Part shown: positions 22,945-32,878 of the stretch, in pieces
How the letters are laid out: each line of letters opens with the position of its first letter
Numbering within the stretch: position 1 is the stretch's first letter
NCBI GenBank assembly: GCA_004135705.1
Contig: CM014277.1
Location: 34,750,315-34,814,314, forward strand
Length of the DNA: 64,000 bases
Source: Alloteropsis semialata
Lineage: Eukaryota > Streptophyta > Magnoliopsida > Poales > Poaceae
Direction of reading: 5' to 3'
Notes under the pieces: model-generated
Database searches by the model: none
What the model saw: only the letters and a program-made list of their open reading frames with translations
What the model was told of the DNA's origin: nothing
Program-made: the position numbers and the translations under genes

Positions 22945-24176
22945 TTGCAGAATCCTAGTCAAAAATTTGACAGAAAAGTCCGACGGTGGGCATTTAAGTT
23001 TACTTTGGTTGATGGTGAATTGTATCGTCAAACGACTGAAGATTTATTATTAAAATGTCTGGATCCTGATCAAGCTAAGGTTGCAATGGGTGAAGTTCAT
23101 GAAGGAATTTATGGTACATATCAATCAGCCCGTAAGATGAAGTGGCTTTTGAGAAGAGCTTTTTTTTATTGGCCTAATACGATAGCTGATTGTTTTCGGT
23201 ACTACAAAGTTTGTGAAGAGTGTCAAAGGTTTGGGAATATTCAGATGGTTCCTGCAGCATTGTTGCATCTTATTATCAAGCCTTGACCTTTTCGAGGATG
23301 GGGATTGGACTTTGTTGGCTAGATTCATCCTCCTTCATCAAAAGGACATTGCTTATGTTAGTGGCTACTGATTATTTTACAAAGTGGACCGAAGCAGTGC
23401 CTTTGAGAATATGACACATCGGGAGGTAATTGAGTTCATTACTGAACATATCATCCATAGATTTGGTATTCCGCAAACTTTGACTACTGATCAAGGTACT
23501 TCGTTTATTTCAAAAGAAGTTTGTGAGTTTGTTGAGATGTATGGAATTAGACTGCTCAATTCATCCCCATACTATGCTTAGGCTAATGGTTAAGCCGAGT
23601 CTAGTAATAAAATTTTGATTAAGCTGATTAAAAAGAAAGTAGAGGAGAATCCTAGGAGGTGGCATGAAGTTTTATCTGAGGATTTGTGGGCTCATCGTAT
23701 ATCTAGACATGGTGCTACTAAGGTTACTCCTTTTGAGCTTGTGTATGGTCAAGAAGCTGTTTTACCTGTTGAAGTGAATTTGGGTGCTTATCGGTTGGCT
23801 AAGCAAAATGATCTCAATGCTGTTGACTATCATGACTTAATGATAAATAATATTGATGAGGTAACCGACAAGTGATCCAAGGCTTTGAAGGAAATTGAGA
23901 CAGACAAGATTCGAGTTGCTAAAGCTTACAACAAGAAGGTAAAACAGAAATCTTTTCAGGTTGGTGATCTGGTTTGAAAAACAATTCTGCCTATAGGATC
24001 GAAGAGCAACAAGTTTGGTAAATGGTCTCCATGTTGGGAAGGGCCATACAAGGTAATCAAGGTGATCTTTGGCAATTCTTATATGGTGGAAATTTTGCAA
24101 GGTCAGCGGCTACCAAGAGCTCTCAATGGGAGATATTTGAAAAAGTATTATCCGAGTGTTTGGCAAGAAGATTAGT
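22945..24176 (+). pseudogene. pol: A1 integrase, degenerate
   Basis: Zinc region (EVHEGIYGTYQSARKMKWLL ... CEECQRF; the second His is Tyr), catalytic core with ATDYFTKWTEA, TLTTDQGTSF and SSPYYA ... AESSN, then a C-terminal module (KSFQVGDLV ... KFGKWSPCWEGPYKVI) ending PSVWQED plus TAG at 24174. Disabling changes include TGA for Trp at 23284, a frameshift near 23360, and TAG and TAA for Gln near 23579 and 23591. A TGA near 23873 follows. Confidence 0.88.
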
Positions 24177-24315
24177 TTAAATGGCCGATAATATTGAATA
24201 TCGCCCTTAGAATGAAAAGACTGATGGATTGTGTTTAAACGTCGCCCTCAGGAGTATTTTTTCATGCTAATATGTTTTCTGGTACGCAAGCTTTACCAAA
24301 AAACAGGGGGGCATA

Positions 24316-24892
24316 TGTTGACGATCAAAATTGGCACAAAGCAAGTTTGACTGGAAAATCGGTGGAACCGGATTCTGGAACCGATTTTTTGACAAGGTAA
24401 TCCGGTGGCACTGGATTTGGAAACCGGTGGGACCGGTTTTCCCTGAGTCCTAGTAGGTTTAGACTCTTTTGTGGGTCCGAGTTGTAATAGGGCTTTCCTT
24501 GCGGGGTAAGACCTCCTCACCCTATAAATATAAAGGGCCATGGCCTGATTGAGGGTTTATCCAATCGATCAAATCAAAATACCTTTACTTTTTGTCATCT
24601 CCAAACCCTAGCTTTTCCAACCCTAATTGCTGTTCGTACTTCGTCTCTACGGCGTTGACGGTGTTCTGAGTGGCCTGCCGACCTCAGAGCAACCCTAGGC
24701 GCGCCTGCCCTAATGGGGTCCCTCCCGGGCCGGCGTTCGTAGGCTTACACAGCAAACCCTAGGAAACCGGTTCCACCGGATTCCCAAACCGGTTCCACTG
24801 GTTTGCTAGGGAGTGCTGCTGGTCATCGATCCGTTGCGGATCCACGCGAGCTAGCGCAATTATCGGTGTGTTGGCCATAAAAAGCGTCAATA
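24316..24892 (+). repeat. A1 3' LTR (577 bp) with preceding polypurine tract
   Basis: Begins TGTTGACGATC after the purine tract AAAAAACAGGGGGG (24298-24311) and ends GCGTCAATA (the usual CA is TA here), followed by the duplication GGAGC. TATAAATA lies at 24523-24530. It matches the A2 5' LTR (44837-45399). It carries AAACCGGTGGGACCGGTTTT-type palindromes near 24360-24440 and inverted copies near 24765-24805. Confidence 0.92.
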
Positions 24893-25362
24893 GGAGCTAA
24901 AGGGCCACCCTGCCTTACTCCACTGTTGCTGTAAAAAGTTTTACCAGGGACTCCATTTAGAAGGATAGATGATGTGCCTGAGCTAAAGATGTCTCTCATC
25001 CAAGAGGGCCATGTGAGACCAAAGCCCTTGTGATTCCTAATTTACAGCATGACTTCATGTTCAATTCTATCAAAAGCTTTCTCAAAGTCCAATTTGAGGA
25101 TGATGATTTTCTTTTTTGATTTGTGACAGTAGTGAAGACACTCAAAGGACCAAGCAAGACAATCCTGGATGGTTCTGGTCTTGATAAAGCCATATTGATT
25201 CTGATGAATTAGGTCCATGGTAAATGTTTGGAGTCTATTTGCAAGGAGCTTTGTGATCATGTTCAAGGAGGTGTGAACTAGAGATATTGGTGTGAAATAT
25301 GTGACTTTAACTGGACCATCAACTTTTGGTATTAAGGTGACCTAAGAGACATTAATGCTTCT
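24893..25362 (-). pseudogene. LINE reverse transcriptase, N-terminal/central part
   Basis: Non-LTR (L1-type) RT on the minus strand: MNMITKLLANRLQ, QYGFIKTRTIQDCLAW, motif A ILKLDFEKAFDRIEH and, after a frameshift, VRQGGPLA directly against the A1 LTR. The protein continues on the other side of family A at 44836 (PLLFVLAIDLLQ), so A was inserted into this ORF. The upstream end is cut by the N gap. Confidence 0.88.
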
Positions 25363-26362
25363 NNNNNNNNNNNNNNNNNNNNNNNNNNNNNNNNNNNNNN
25401 NNNNNNNNNNNNNNNNNNNNNNNNNNNNNNNNNNNNNNNNNNNNNNNNNNNNNNNNNNNNNNNNNNNNNNNNNNNNNNNNNNNNNNNNNNNNNNNNNNNN
25501 NNNNNNNNNNNNNNNNNNNNNNNNNNNNNNNNNNNNNNNNNNNNNNNNNNNNNNNNNNNNNNNNNNNNNNNNNNNNNNNNNNNNNNNNNNNNNNNNNNNN
25601 NNNNNNNNNNNNNNNNNNNNNNNNNNNNNNNNNNNNNNNNNNNNNNNNNNNNNNNNNNNNNNNNNNNNNNNNNNNNNNNNNNNNNNNNNNNNNNNNNNNN
25701 NNNNNNNNNNNNNNNNNNNNNNNNNNNNNNNNNNNNNNNNNNNNNNNNNNNNNNNNNNNNNNNNNNNNNNNNNNNNNNNNNNNNNNNNNNNNNNNNNNNN
25801 NNNNNNNNNNNNNNNNNNNNNNNNNNNNNNNNNNNNNNNNNNNNNNNNNNNNNNNNNNNNNNNNNNNNNNNNNNNNNNNNNNNNNNNNNNNNNNNNNNNN
25901 NNNNNNNNNNNNNNNNNNNNNNNNNNNNNNNNNNNNNNNNNNNNNNNNNNNNNNNNNNNNNNNNNNNNNNNNNNNNNNNNNNNNNNNNNNNNNNNNNNNN
26001 NNNNNNNNNNNNNNNNNNNNNNNNNNNNNNNNNNNNNNNNNNNNNNNNNNNNNNNNNNNNNNNNNNNNNNNNNNNNNNNNNNNNNNNNNNNNNNNNNNNN
26101 NNNNNNNNNNNNNNNNNNNNNNNNNNNNNNNNNNNNNNNNNNNNNNNNNNNNNNNNNNNNNNNNNNNNNNNNNNNNNNNNNNNNNNNNNNNNNNNNNNNN
26201 NNNNNNNNNNNNNNNNNNNNNNNNNNNNNNNNNNNNNNNNNNNNNNNNNNNNNNNNNNNNNNNNNNNNNNNNNNNNNNNNNNNNNNNNNNNNNNNNNNNN
26301 NNNNNNNNNNNNNNNNNNNNNNNNNNNNNNNNNNNNNNNNNNNNNNNNNNNNNNNNNNNNNN
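25363..26362. other. Scaffold gap of exactly 1000 N
   Basis: The round length indicates a placeholder of unknown true size. Open frames that run through it are meaningless. Order and distance of the sequences on either side are therefore not proven by this window. Confidence 0.99.
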
Positions 26363-27402
26363 CATGCGCGGAGCCGTGTTCAAGATTCAAGCAGCTTGGC
26401 CCTTGATCTTTGGCATGACGCAGAATCCGGAGATGGCGGCAGGGCGGCGTCACGGCGACAGCTTCGAGCTTGACGATAGTATTCCGGCGATAGTTGGCGA
26501 TGATGCTCCGGCAGGCAACTGTCCATGTATGCACACATCTATCCTTTGTGGATGGAATTTTTGGCTTCGTCGAGCTGGAGTCTTGAGCGGCGACTCGATG
26601 TAGACATGGGTGGCCCTTCTCGGCAAAGGCGACTTCTGTTTGGATTGCCTGTTCGGGCGATTTGCCCATGTTGGCAGAATCTTGCGTGTGGTGAACATTG
26701 TTGGGTAGCCGGTCGTGCAACTTTTGATCGAGTTGAACTTCAGCAGCCACTTGTTCTCGTTCGAGCCAACGAATCGTAGCTTAGTCGGAACGACAGAACA
26801 AATATCGTTGAGTTCTTTTCTCTTGGATCGGCGAGACTTGCGCTTGTTCGCTCGAGTCGGTGAAACGACTTTACCCTTTCGCTCAAATCGGCGATTTGTC
26901 GGGTTGTAGGCACAGAAATTGATGAGATTGATATGATTGATCTTCACGCAAGGGCCCCTACCTGGCGCGCCTCTGTCGAAGTTATATTCGGCAGATATTT
27001 GGTTCTTAGGGCACCCTGCTTCCTGCAAAGAACGATCATAGTAGATGAGTAGAGATAAACAGAGACAAGGGATTTTTATACTGGTTCGGGCCCTCGAGAT
27101 CGAGTAATAACCCTACGTCCAGTTGCTGCTTGTATTATTTCGGCGAGTACAGGGAGTACAATATGGTGTATGGAGTATCGGGTGTTGGATTGGATACCCC
27201 CTACGTACAGGATCCCCCACTATTTATGTCCGGGGAGACTTGCATTACAAGACAAAACAGATCTAAACCTATTAGGACTCTATCTCCTGTCTTCGGGCTT
27301 TCCTTCCTTGAATAGGCCGCCGTGTCCTGCTCGGAGTCTCTCGTCTGGAGTCGGTGGTCGTTAATCCTCGTAGTCGGGTACCCTGGTATTATGGCCACAA
27401 CA
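26363..27402 (-). mobile_element. LARD2, 5' end of a LARD1-family element, minus orientation
   Basis: A 429-bp LTR (26974-27402; plus-strand ends TGTCGAAG and GCCACAACA) closely matches the LARD1 LTRs in reverse. Left of it lie the same primer-site sequence (GGCGCGCC, about 26964) and leader with CGACTCGAGCGA-like motifs, so this is the 5' LTR of a minus-strand element. The rest disappears into the N gap, and the target duplication (expected GTTTG, 27403-27407) cannot be checked. No coding similarity in 26363-26973. Confidence 0.9.
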
Positions 27403-27591
27403 GTTTGTTTCTTCTGTCGTGCGAACGTTGGGTTTCATACAACATAAGAGATTTTAAAGTTAACTATATCCATGTACCGAAGCAAACATTCAGGTTTTTT
27501 CAGTTAACAGTATCTTTTGCTTTGTTGAAATTATGTATTATAATATGCAGCTTACATTACAAAGTTTGTATATGTGTTGTTCTTTACAGAT

Positions 27592-27858
27592 ATGACTCAG
27601 GCATATTTGTGCTAACATTCTGTCAGTATTTTGATGGATCTTCAGTTGCAGCTTTCTCTAATGTAAGAAGTTTACATTTCTTCTTGTTTTAATTTATTCA
27701 TTTGCTCGTACTATTCTATACAAGTTGATCTATTATTCCTGTTCCTTTTCTCTCAGGTTGATCTATTACCGCTTCGTCAAAAGCTGTTGTTTCAGCTTTT
27801 GAATTATGAACACAATATCCATCATAAAACAGTCAAGAGAATTTTGTGTTGCTTGTAG
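27592..27858 (+). pseudogene. Ulp1-like (C48) cysteine protease, C-terminal exons
   Basis: Two exons appear to splice in frame: 27592-27662 (YDSGIFVLTFCQYFDGSSVA) and 27757-27858 (VDLLPLRQKLLFQLLNYEHN, ending in TAG), joined by an intron with GTAAG at 27663 and CTCAG at 27756. A TTTACAG acceptor precedes the first. The segment matches the end of Ulp1-type domains, where Asp-Cys-Gly holds the nucleophile; here it reads Asp-Ser-Gly, so catalysis would be lost or altered. Such domains occur in plant Mutator and CACTA transposons. Upstream exons (27403-27590) are not recognisable, and LARD2 cuts them off. Confidence 0.6.
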
Positions 27859-28030
27859 ACAAGTTGCTGCCAAGCTTGCCTTTAATTTGCATCAGGTGGA
27901 TAAAGTTCGAGCTGCACTTTTGCTAGTCATGAGATCAATGAGATGTTTCTCCTTGCAAACTGAAAGTTATCATCTGTGTAATTTCATTTTGCAGCATTTG
28001 TGATATTTTGTTAAACCTGCAATCAACTAT

Positions 28031-28840
28031 TTACCCTTGTTGCAACTGACTTGCTATTAGTCTTACAAATGCCTTTGTATCAGCTACAATGCATGCAGGC
28101 TAATTCCAAATTTACGTGTCATCAAGTTTCTAAGCCTGCAATAATGTGTTTTACTGTGACTGCAATTGCCCTCCTACCAGTGTTGCAAATCCCTTGTTAT
28201 CATATCAGCAGTGCAGACATGTTTCTATGTGTTTCACACACTGGATACAACTATTACCTTTGGTTGCAAACGAGCTGTTGTCTGTATAGCAAACATTCTG
28301 TTATTGTGTTTGCAATTTCCTCTTTGCTTGCAGGAAACTGTTACCCTTTGGTTGCAAACGAGCTGTTATCCGAATTGCAAACGTTCTGTTATCGTGTTTG
28401 CAATTGCGTCTTTGTTTGCAGAAAACTATTACCCTTTGGCTGCAAATGATCTGTTATCAGATTTGCAAACGTTCTTTTATCCTGTTTGCAATTGCGTCTT
28501 TTCTTGTAGAAAACTAATGCCCTGTGATTGCAAACGAGCTATTATCAGATTTGCAAACGTTCTGTTATCTTATTTGCAATTGCGTCTTTGCTTGCAGACA
28601 TTTGTAATCGTTATAGTGTCAGTTTAGTTTTGGAAGTTGTTAGTGTCCAGCTGTTGTAATCGTTCTGCTGTTTGCAATTGAGCTACTATCAGCGTTGCAA
28701 ACATGTAGTTGTACTGTTTGCAAATGGATCTGTTCTTCCAAAAACTTATCTATTCACCTTGCAATTGAGCTGTTATTGCTATTGCAAACATGTCGTTCCG
28801 CTGTTTGCAAATGAGTCTTTTGTTTCAAAAACTTTTAATG
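28031..28840 (+). repeat. 88-bp minisatellite with degenerate flanks
   Basis: Four clear units begin near 28256, 28344, 28432 and 28520 (period 88 bp), each with CCCTTTGGTTGCAAACGAGC, a central TTGCAAACGTTCTGTTAT and TTTGCAATTGCGTCTTTGC. Decayed units extend on both sides (28031-28250; 28660-28840). The core TTGCAAAC/GTTTGCAA is partly palindromic. Open frames through the array (for example 28051-28627) are Cys/Leu-rich products of the repeat and are not called genes. Confidence 0.88.
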
Positions 28841-28859
28841 GTCGTTGTGTCAGTTTATT

Positions 28860-29229
28860 TTTGTGAGCTGTAAGTCTGTACCCGTTGTTTTAGTCATTGT
28901 GTCACTTTAGTTTTGTGAGTTGTAAGTCCCCGCCCGTGTTAACCCCCTTATCACCCATAGCCCGGCGAAAAATAATAAAAATTCCAAGAAAAAGTCTCGA
29001 AAAAAGCTTATTTGTAGTCAGAAAATTCTCGAAAAGAAAATCCAGCCCGAAAAAAGCCCACGAAGAAAAAGTCTGGAAAAAGTCTAGAAAGCCCACAGCG
29101 GGGGCGCTGGCGCGGGCGCGTTTTTTCTTCTTCTGGCGCGTGCGCGCGGGCGTTACGGTAGTTTTCGGTAGTACGCCCAGGGTCTGTGCGTTTCCTATAC
29201 AAAATGCACCTTGTTGCATTTTAGCCTCG

Positions 29230-29232
<3 letters not shown>
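28860..29232 (+). other. CACTA interior, unassigned
   Basis: Purine-rich stretch (28966-29090, GAAAAA-type) followed by a GC-rich block (29096-29180). A frame of 145 codons crosses it into the TA repeat, but it has no domain and is not supported. Confidence 0.6.

Positions 29233-29311
<79 letters not shown>
29233..29311. repeat. (TA)n microsatellite, ~79 bp
   Basis: Uninterrupted alternating TA between CTCGCCC and TGCTCC. Such tracts are unstable and prone to assembly length error. Confidence 0.98.
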
Positions 29312-29313
<2 letters not shown>

Positions 29314-29587
29314 TCCTTTGAAATCTTGGTGTAAATATTAATATTGAAATCTTGATGTAAATATTAATATTAATCTTGGATTTATCAAAATTTGTTTTAT
29401 TTAAATATATATAAGTTTAATATTATTACCGTATATATTGATATCAGTATTAATAGTTTAATGCATTAGTGACGTATAACTAATACATATATGGACATAT
29501 ACGTATATTATTATACAGGTATAATACATATCTCTGTATAAAAGAAACCAGAAAAGAAAAAGAAAAAGAAAAACAGAAAAAAAAGCC

Positions 29588-29764
29588 CTTTACCAACCGG
29601 GACTAGAGGGGCTCCACCCTGGGCGCCGCGTGGAGACCCTTTAGTCCCGGTTGGTATTACCAACTGGGACTAAAGGTGGCTTTTAGTCCCGGGTAAGTCC
29701 CGGTTGCGGAACCGGGACTAATGGGAGTTCCTAACCGGGACTAAAAGCGGTTTCTCTACTAGTG
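29588..29764. repeat. CACTA subterminal repeats and terminal inverted repeat
   Basis: At least eight copies of ACCGGGACTA or its complement in alternating orientation (29597, 29640, 29658, 29678, 29695, 29710, 29733 and nearby) form potential hairpins. The element ends CTACTAGTG at 29764. The 3-bp target duplication cannot be tested without the left end. Confidence 0.88.
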
Positions 29765-32254
29765 AGCCCAGCGCCGAGCTGAAATCAACTCCTGTGAGGC
29801 CGTGACCGAGCTCCTCTGTTACGTACTCCTTCGGTACGTACGTGAGGAAAAGAGGAAGAAAGCCAGTTTTATGTTCCAGCCCCTAAAGAATTCCGTAATT
29901 ATTTGCTTATTCTTTGAGGCCTGGCAAAATTACACAAAACCCCTATAGAATCCCTACCTTTGCACATAAACCCCACCCGAGCCTTTTTGTAGATCTAACT
30001 CTGGCCTTTCCAGCTTTTGTGGGCACTATTCACCATGTCTTGCAAAACTTACCAGCTAGCCCCTAGAAGGTATGGTTAATTGTGTTTAAGTCCCTGAACC
30101 TTTAAACCTCCACCATTTAATCGTTTTAGCTCCGTTTTAGCCCGTTCTCGTTGTGTTAGTTTTCTTTTAGTGTAAGCTACACGTTAGCAGCAACGTTCAC
30201 CATAAACCTTGTTTCTGAAAATTTAATTACTAATTAATTTGATTAATGGTAGATTTAAACTAGCTTTTCTAAATAAAAGATGATTAGGCTTTTACACCAG
30301 CCATATGTCTTCCCATAGGTGCAGTAGAGCCCAAGCTTTCATGGTGATCATAACCCATCCAAATTTCATATCTTTCATCCTTTTGTTTTGCCACATAATT
30401 CGCCTATACCTTGTACTTCTCTCTTATTGTATTTATCTTCTGGCTTAATAAATATTCAGTATATGAACCACTATAACTCCAGTGTATTATTTTAATACTG
30501 AATTCATATATTGTGGCCACATATGTGAAATCTAGATATTAAAATAGTATGTTGAATTGTATGTGCATATACTAAAGTTTGTTGATCCATTTATACAAAA
30601 TTCCATTGAAGCTTTATTCCAGTATTCCATGATGACATCATGTTCATGCCTTGATGATGTCACAATCTATTTGCTCTCAACCAAAATAACTTCAGCTTAT
30701 GTTCTTTGTACCAATACACCCTTGACCCTTTAGTTGCTCATACCTTTTCCGACCGTAGCTCTGTCTTTAGTGTTTCTTGTGTTCCCAAGTTCGCAGTAGC
30801 TAGTGTTCTCTAGTAGTGCGCTTTTCAAAGTTGTTTTGCTGATTGGTGTATTGCTTTATTAAATGTATTTTGTGTGCTGGTGTTGATCGTGCCAATCGGT
30901 GAGCTGCTCGACGTTGAAGGAGAGCAAGGTTCTGAAGAAGAGAATTACTAGCAATACTTTGAAGAAGGCAAGTGTAACACGAGAAACTCCTTGCGACCCA
31001 TTGATCCTTAATTATCATATTCATGCTTGCATGTGTCCAAATTGATGAACCCTAAGGATTTTTTACCTAGAACTACTTTATCCTATTTACCTTGTTCACC
31101 TGGGTTTATGCATTATGGGTAGTTTATCGCTATGCTTCGCAACCTTTGCTTATGAACCAATGATCTTATGATATCAATTGTTAACTTTGACTAATGGTAT
31201 ACGAAACTGTGATTAAAATATGCTTTTTAGCAACATGGTTAGGGAGCTTGAGCATCTGTTTTGGATTGCTCTAAGCATCTCTCTTGAAGGCCCAATTTCT
31301 TAAACTGACAACCCTAGAAAACCGTACAACCAATAGAACTACATGGCTCTGGTCTTGATTGAGTAAAATGAACTACTCTAGCTAGTTAGTGGTTACCGAA
31401 AGGCGCAAGTGGGGCTCCATGGTTTAAGTGTGGACCTCGGCTCGCCTCTGGCATGGGATCATGTTTACATGTGGGATTGACTGGAGGGTGAGGGGTTCAT
31501 GTGCCTAAGTTGAAACCATAGCGGCCACTAACTTGTTAGGGGGACTTTTGAAAGGTCTCGTAGCGGTACCTTGCACTCCATTTTGGGAGTGCATTGTCTA
31601 TGACAAAGGGGTGTCGCGACTGGTGGTGAAAGTGTACAACCTCTGCAGAGTGTAAAACTGTTATAACAGCCGTGCTCACGGTCAAGAGCGGCCTGAATCC
31701 TTTTTGATTAGTGGTTCTCATTCTGGAATGGTGGTCAATGATGATCGTGATGATAATGGATATGCTATACTTCTCTTATAATTAATGTGGGTTACAACTT
31801 GGTTTTCACCATAATTGTAGTAATTTGGTTATGCTAAAATTGATCAACTAAAAGTGCTAATCGCAGTTTAATCATGTCAAGCCTTTTGAGCCTTCATACC
31901 TCGTGTTATACTTGTTAAGTAACATGGTTTACTTACACTTGCACTATTCAACAAAATCCCAGATGGGTACTCAGATGAGGCAGCACTCGAAGACTTTCTA
32001 GAAGTGTTACAGGAACTTTAGGTTGTGGTTCACTAGCCGGCGTCCCTGTGGCATGGAGGCTTCACCGTGAGAGATAATAAATAGACCTCCGCTATGGTTT
32101 GTTTAAGACTCTTGCCCTTTGTAATAGTTTGTTTTTGTGATTCGAGCGCTAGTTTACTTTGATTTACCTTATTCTGGAGCTATATGTGTGTTTTAGACTT
32201 CCTGGGTACAGATATAGTAGCATTCGGATTTTCTTCATAAATCCGAGTGTGACA
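29765..32254 (+). repeat. LTR G, chromovirus-type, 5' end lost
   Basis: Ends AATCCGAGTGTGACA at 32254, the chromoviral LTR end seen in C. Internally, TACAACCTCTGCAGAGTGTAAAACTG (31636 region) and the following AGCCGTGCTCACGG match the C LTR in reverse (7595-7680), and the order of other blocks also fits. At least 2490 bp long, so a Tekay/Del-like LTR distinct from C. Its left end adjoins the CACTA terminus, consistent with CACTA insertion into it. No internal region or second LTR is present, so it may be a solo LTR. No genes. Confidence 0.72.
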
Positions 32255-32878
32255 ATAATCATGATCATCACTAATCATCAAGATTGAGTTCAGGGGAAGA
32301 ATTATTGTGCTCTCCACCTAACTCCACATGCAAGAGGAGGCAGCCATGCATGGTGGTACACTCATTTTTTGCAGGATTGAAAGCAACATTTGGAGTGGAG
32401 TTGAAGCAAAGGACAAAGACATTAATCAAAGTGGAGAAAACAATGTGCAAGTGGACAACTTTGCTAAAGAATGAATGGTTCACAACATTTGGACGGTGCA
32501 AATCATGAGGAGATGCTGGACACTGATCAAGAATCCACTCAGGAAGATGTGGGAGCAAGGGCACGTGAAGCAAGCCAGGGAGCACCCTAGGCCGGCTGGC
32601 CCCAAGCACCCCAGGCCGGCCGGCCTGGTGCCCATATATGCCCCCTGGTGCTCATCTTTCATAGGTACGCAACTCATGCAATTTCAAGTCCTTGTTCTTC
32701 AGTTCTTCCACCTTGAACACCAGCAGAAGCTCTGAAAAATTTCAAGAATCAAAACCACCTCAAAAAATCTCCAAAAATTCACTACAATTCCTAGTTTGCT
32801 CTCCTCTTCGATATATTATTTTTCCACCGACGAGAAACCCCCGGTGTGTTGGTTTTTGTGTTTGTGCAGCAAGGCAAC
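32255..32878 (+). other. E pre-ORF region with GGCCGGCC cluster
   Basis: Homologous in reverse to F 38407-39040. It contains AGGCCGGCTGGCC and AGGCCGGCCGGCC (32588-32628), then CATATATGC (32634-32642), then GTGTTTGTGCAG at 32858-32869 directly upstream of the ORF start, which resembles a splice acceptor. Similar GGCCGGCC clusters occur in the E and F LTRs. Any promoter role is a guess. Confidence 0.55.

Larger units (their letters stand above)
1..24892 (+). mobile_element. Family A Ty3/gypsy (Tat/Ogre-like) retrotransposon, copy 1 (A1), 5' end outside window
   Basis: A plus-strand LTR retrotransposon whose gag, protease, RT-RNase H and integrase occur in that order, followed by a purine tract and a 3' LTR. 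The 5' LTR and gag N-terminus lie left of the window, but the second copy (A2, 44837-49076) shows them. Two later elements split it: LARD1 (868-5244) in gag and C1 (7051-20248) in the protease. Its own insertion was into a LINE: GGAGC follows the 3' LTR at 24893-24897, and the same GGAGC precedes the A2 5' LTR. RT and RNase H resemble the Tat/Ogre group. All coding parts carry stops or frameshifts, so the copy is dead. The lineage is inferred from motifs, not a tree. Confidence 0.85.
27403..29764 (+). mobile_element. CACTA-type DNA transposon, right end
   Basis: The right terminus reads ...TCTCTACTAGTG at 29764, the reverse complement of CACTAGTAGAGA, and is preceded by dense ACCGGGACTA/TAGTCCCGGT subterminal repeats (29596-29750), the signature of grass CACTA elements. 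Inside are two Ulp1-like exons, an 88-bp minisatellite and a TA microsatellite. The left end was not found; it is interrupted by LARD2 and the gap. No CACTA transposase is visible. The link between the interior and the terminus is inferred from proximity. Confidence 0.75.

Noticed and set aside
25332..26750. Very long open frames over the N gap, both strands
   Set aside because: Codons of N produce artificial open frames. Only the real sequence at the edges was used.
27592..27858. Functional host SUMO protease gene
   Set aside because: Only the last two exons are visible, the nucleophile is Ser, the 5' side is cut by LARD2, and it lies beside a CACTA end.
28051..28627. Cys/Leu-rich proteins of 132-153 residues
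   Set aside because: They are translations of the 88-bp minisatellite.
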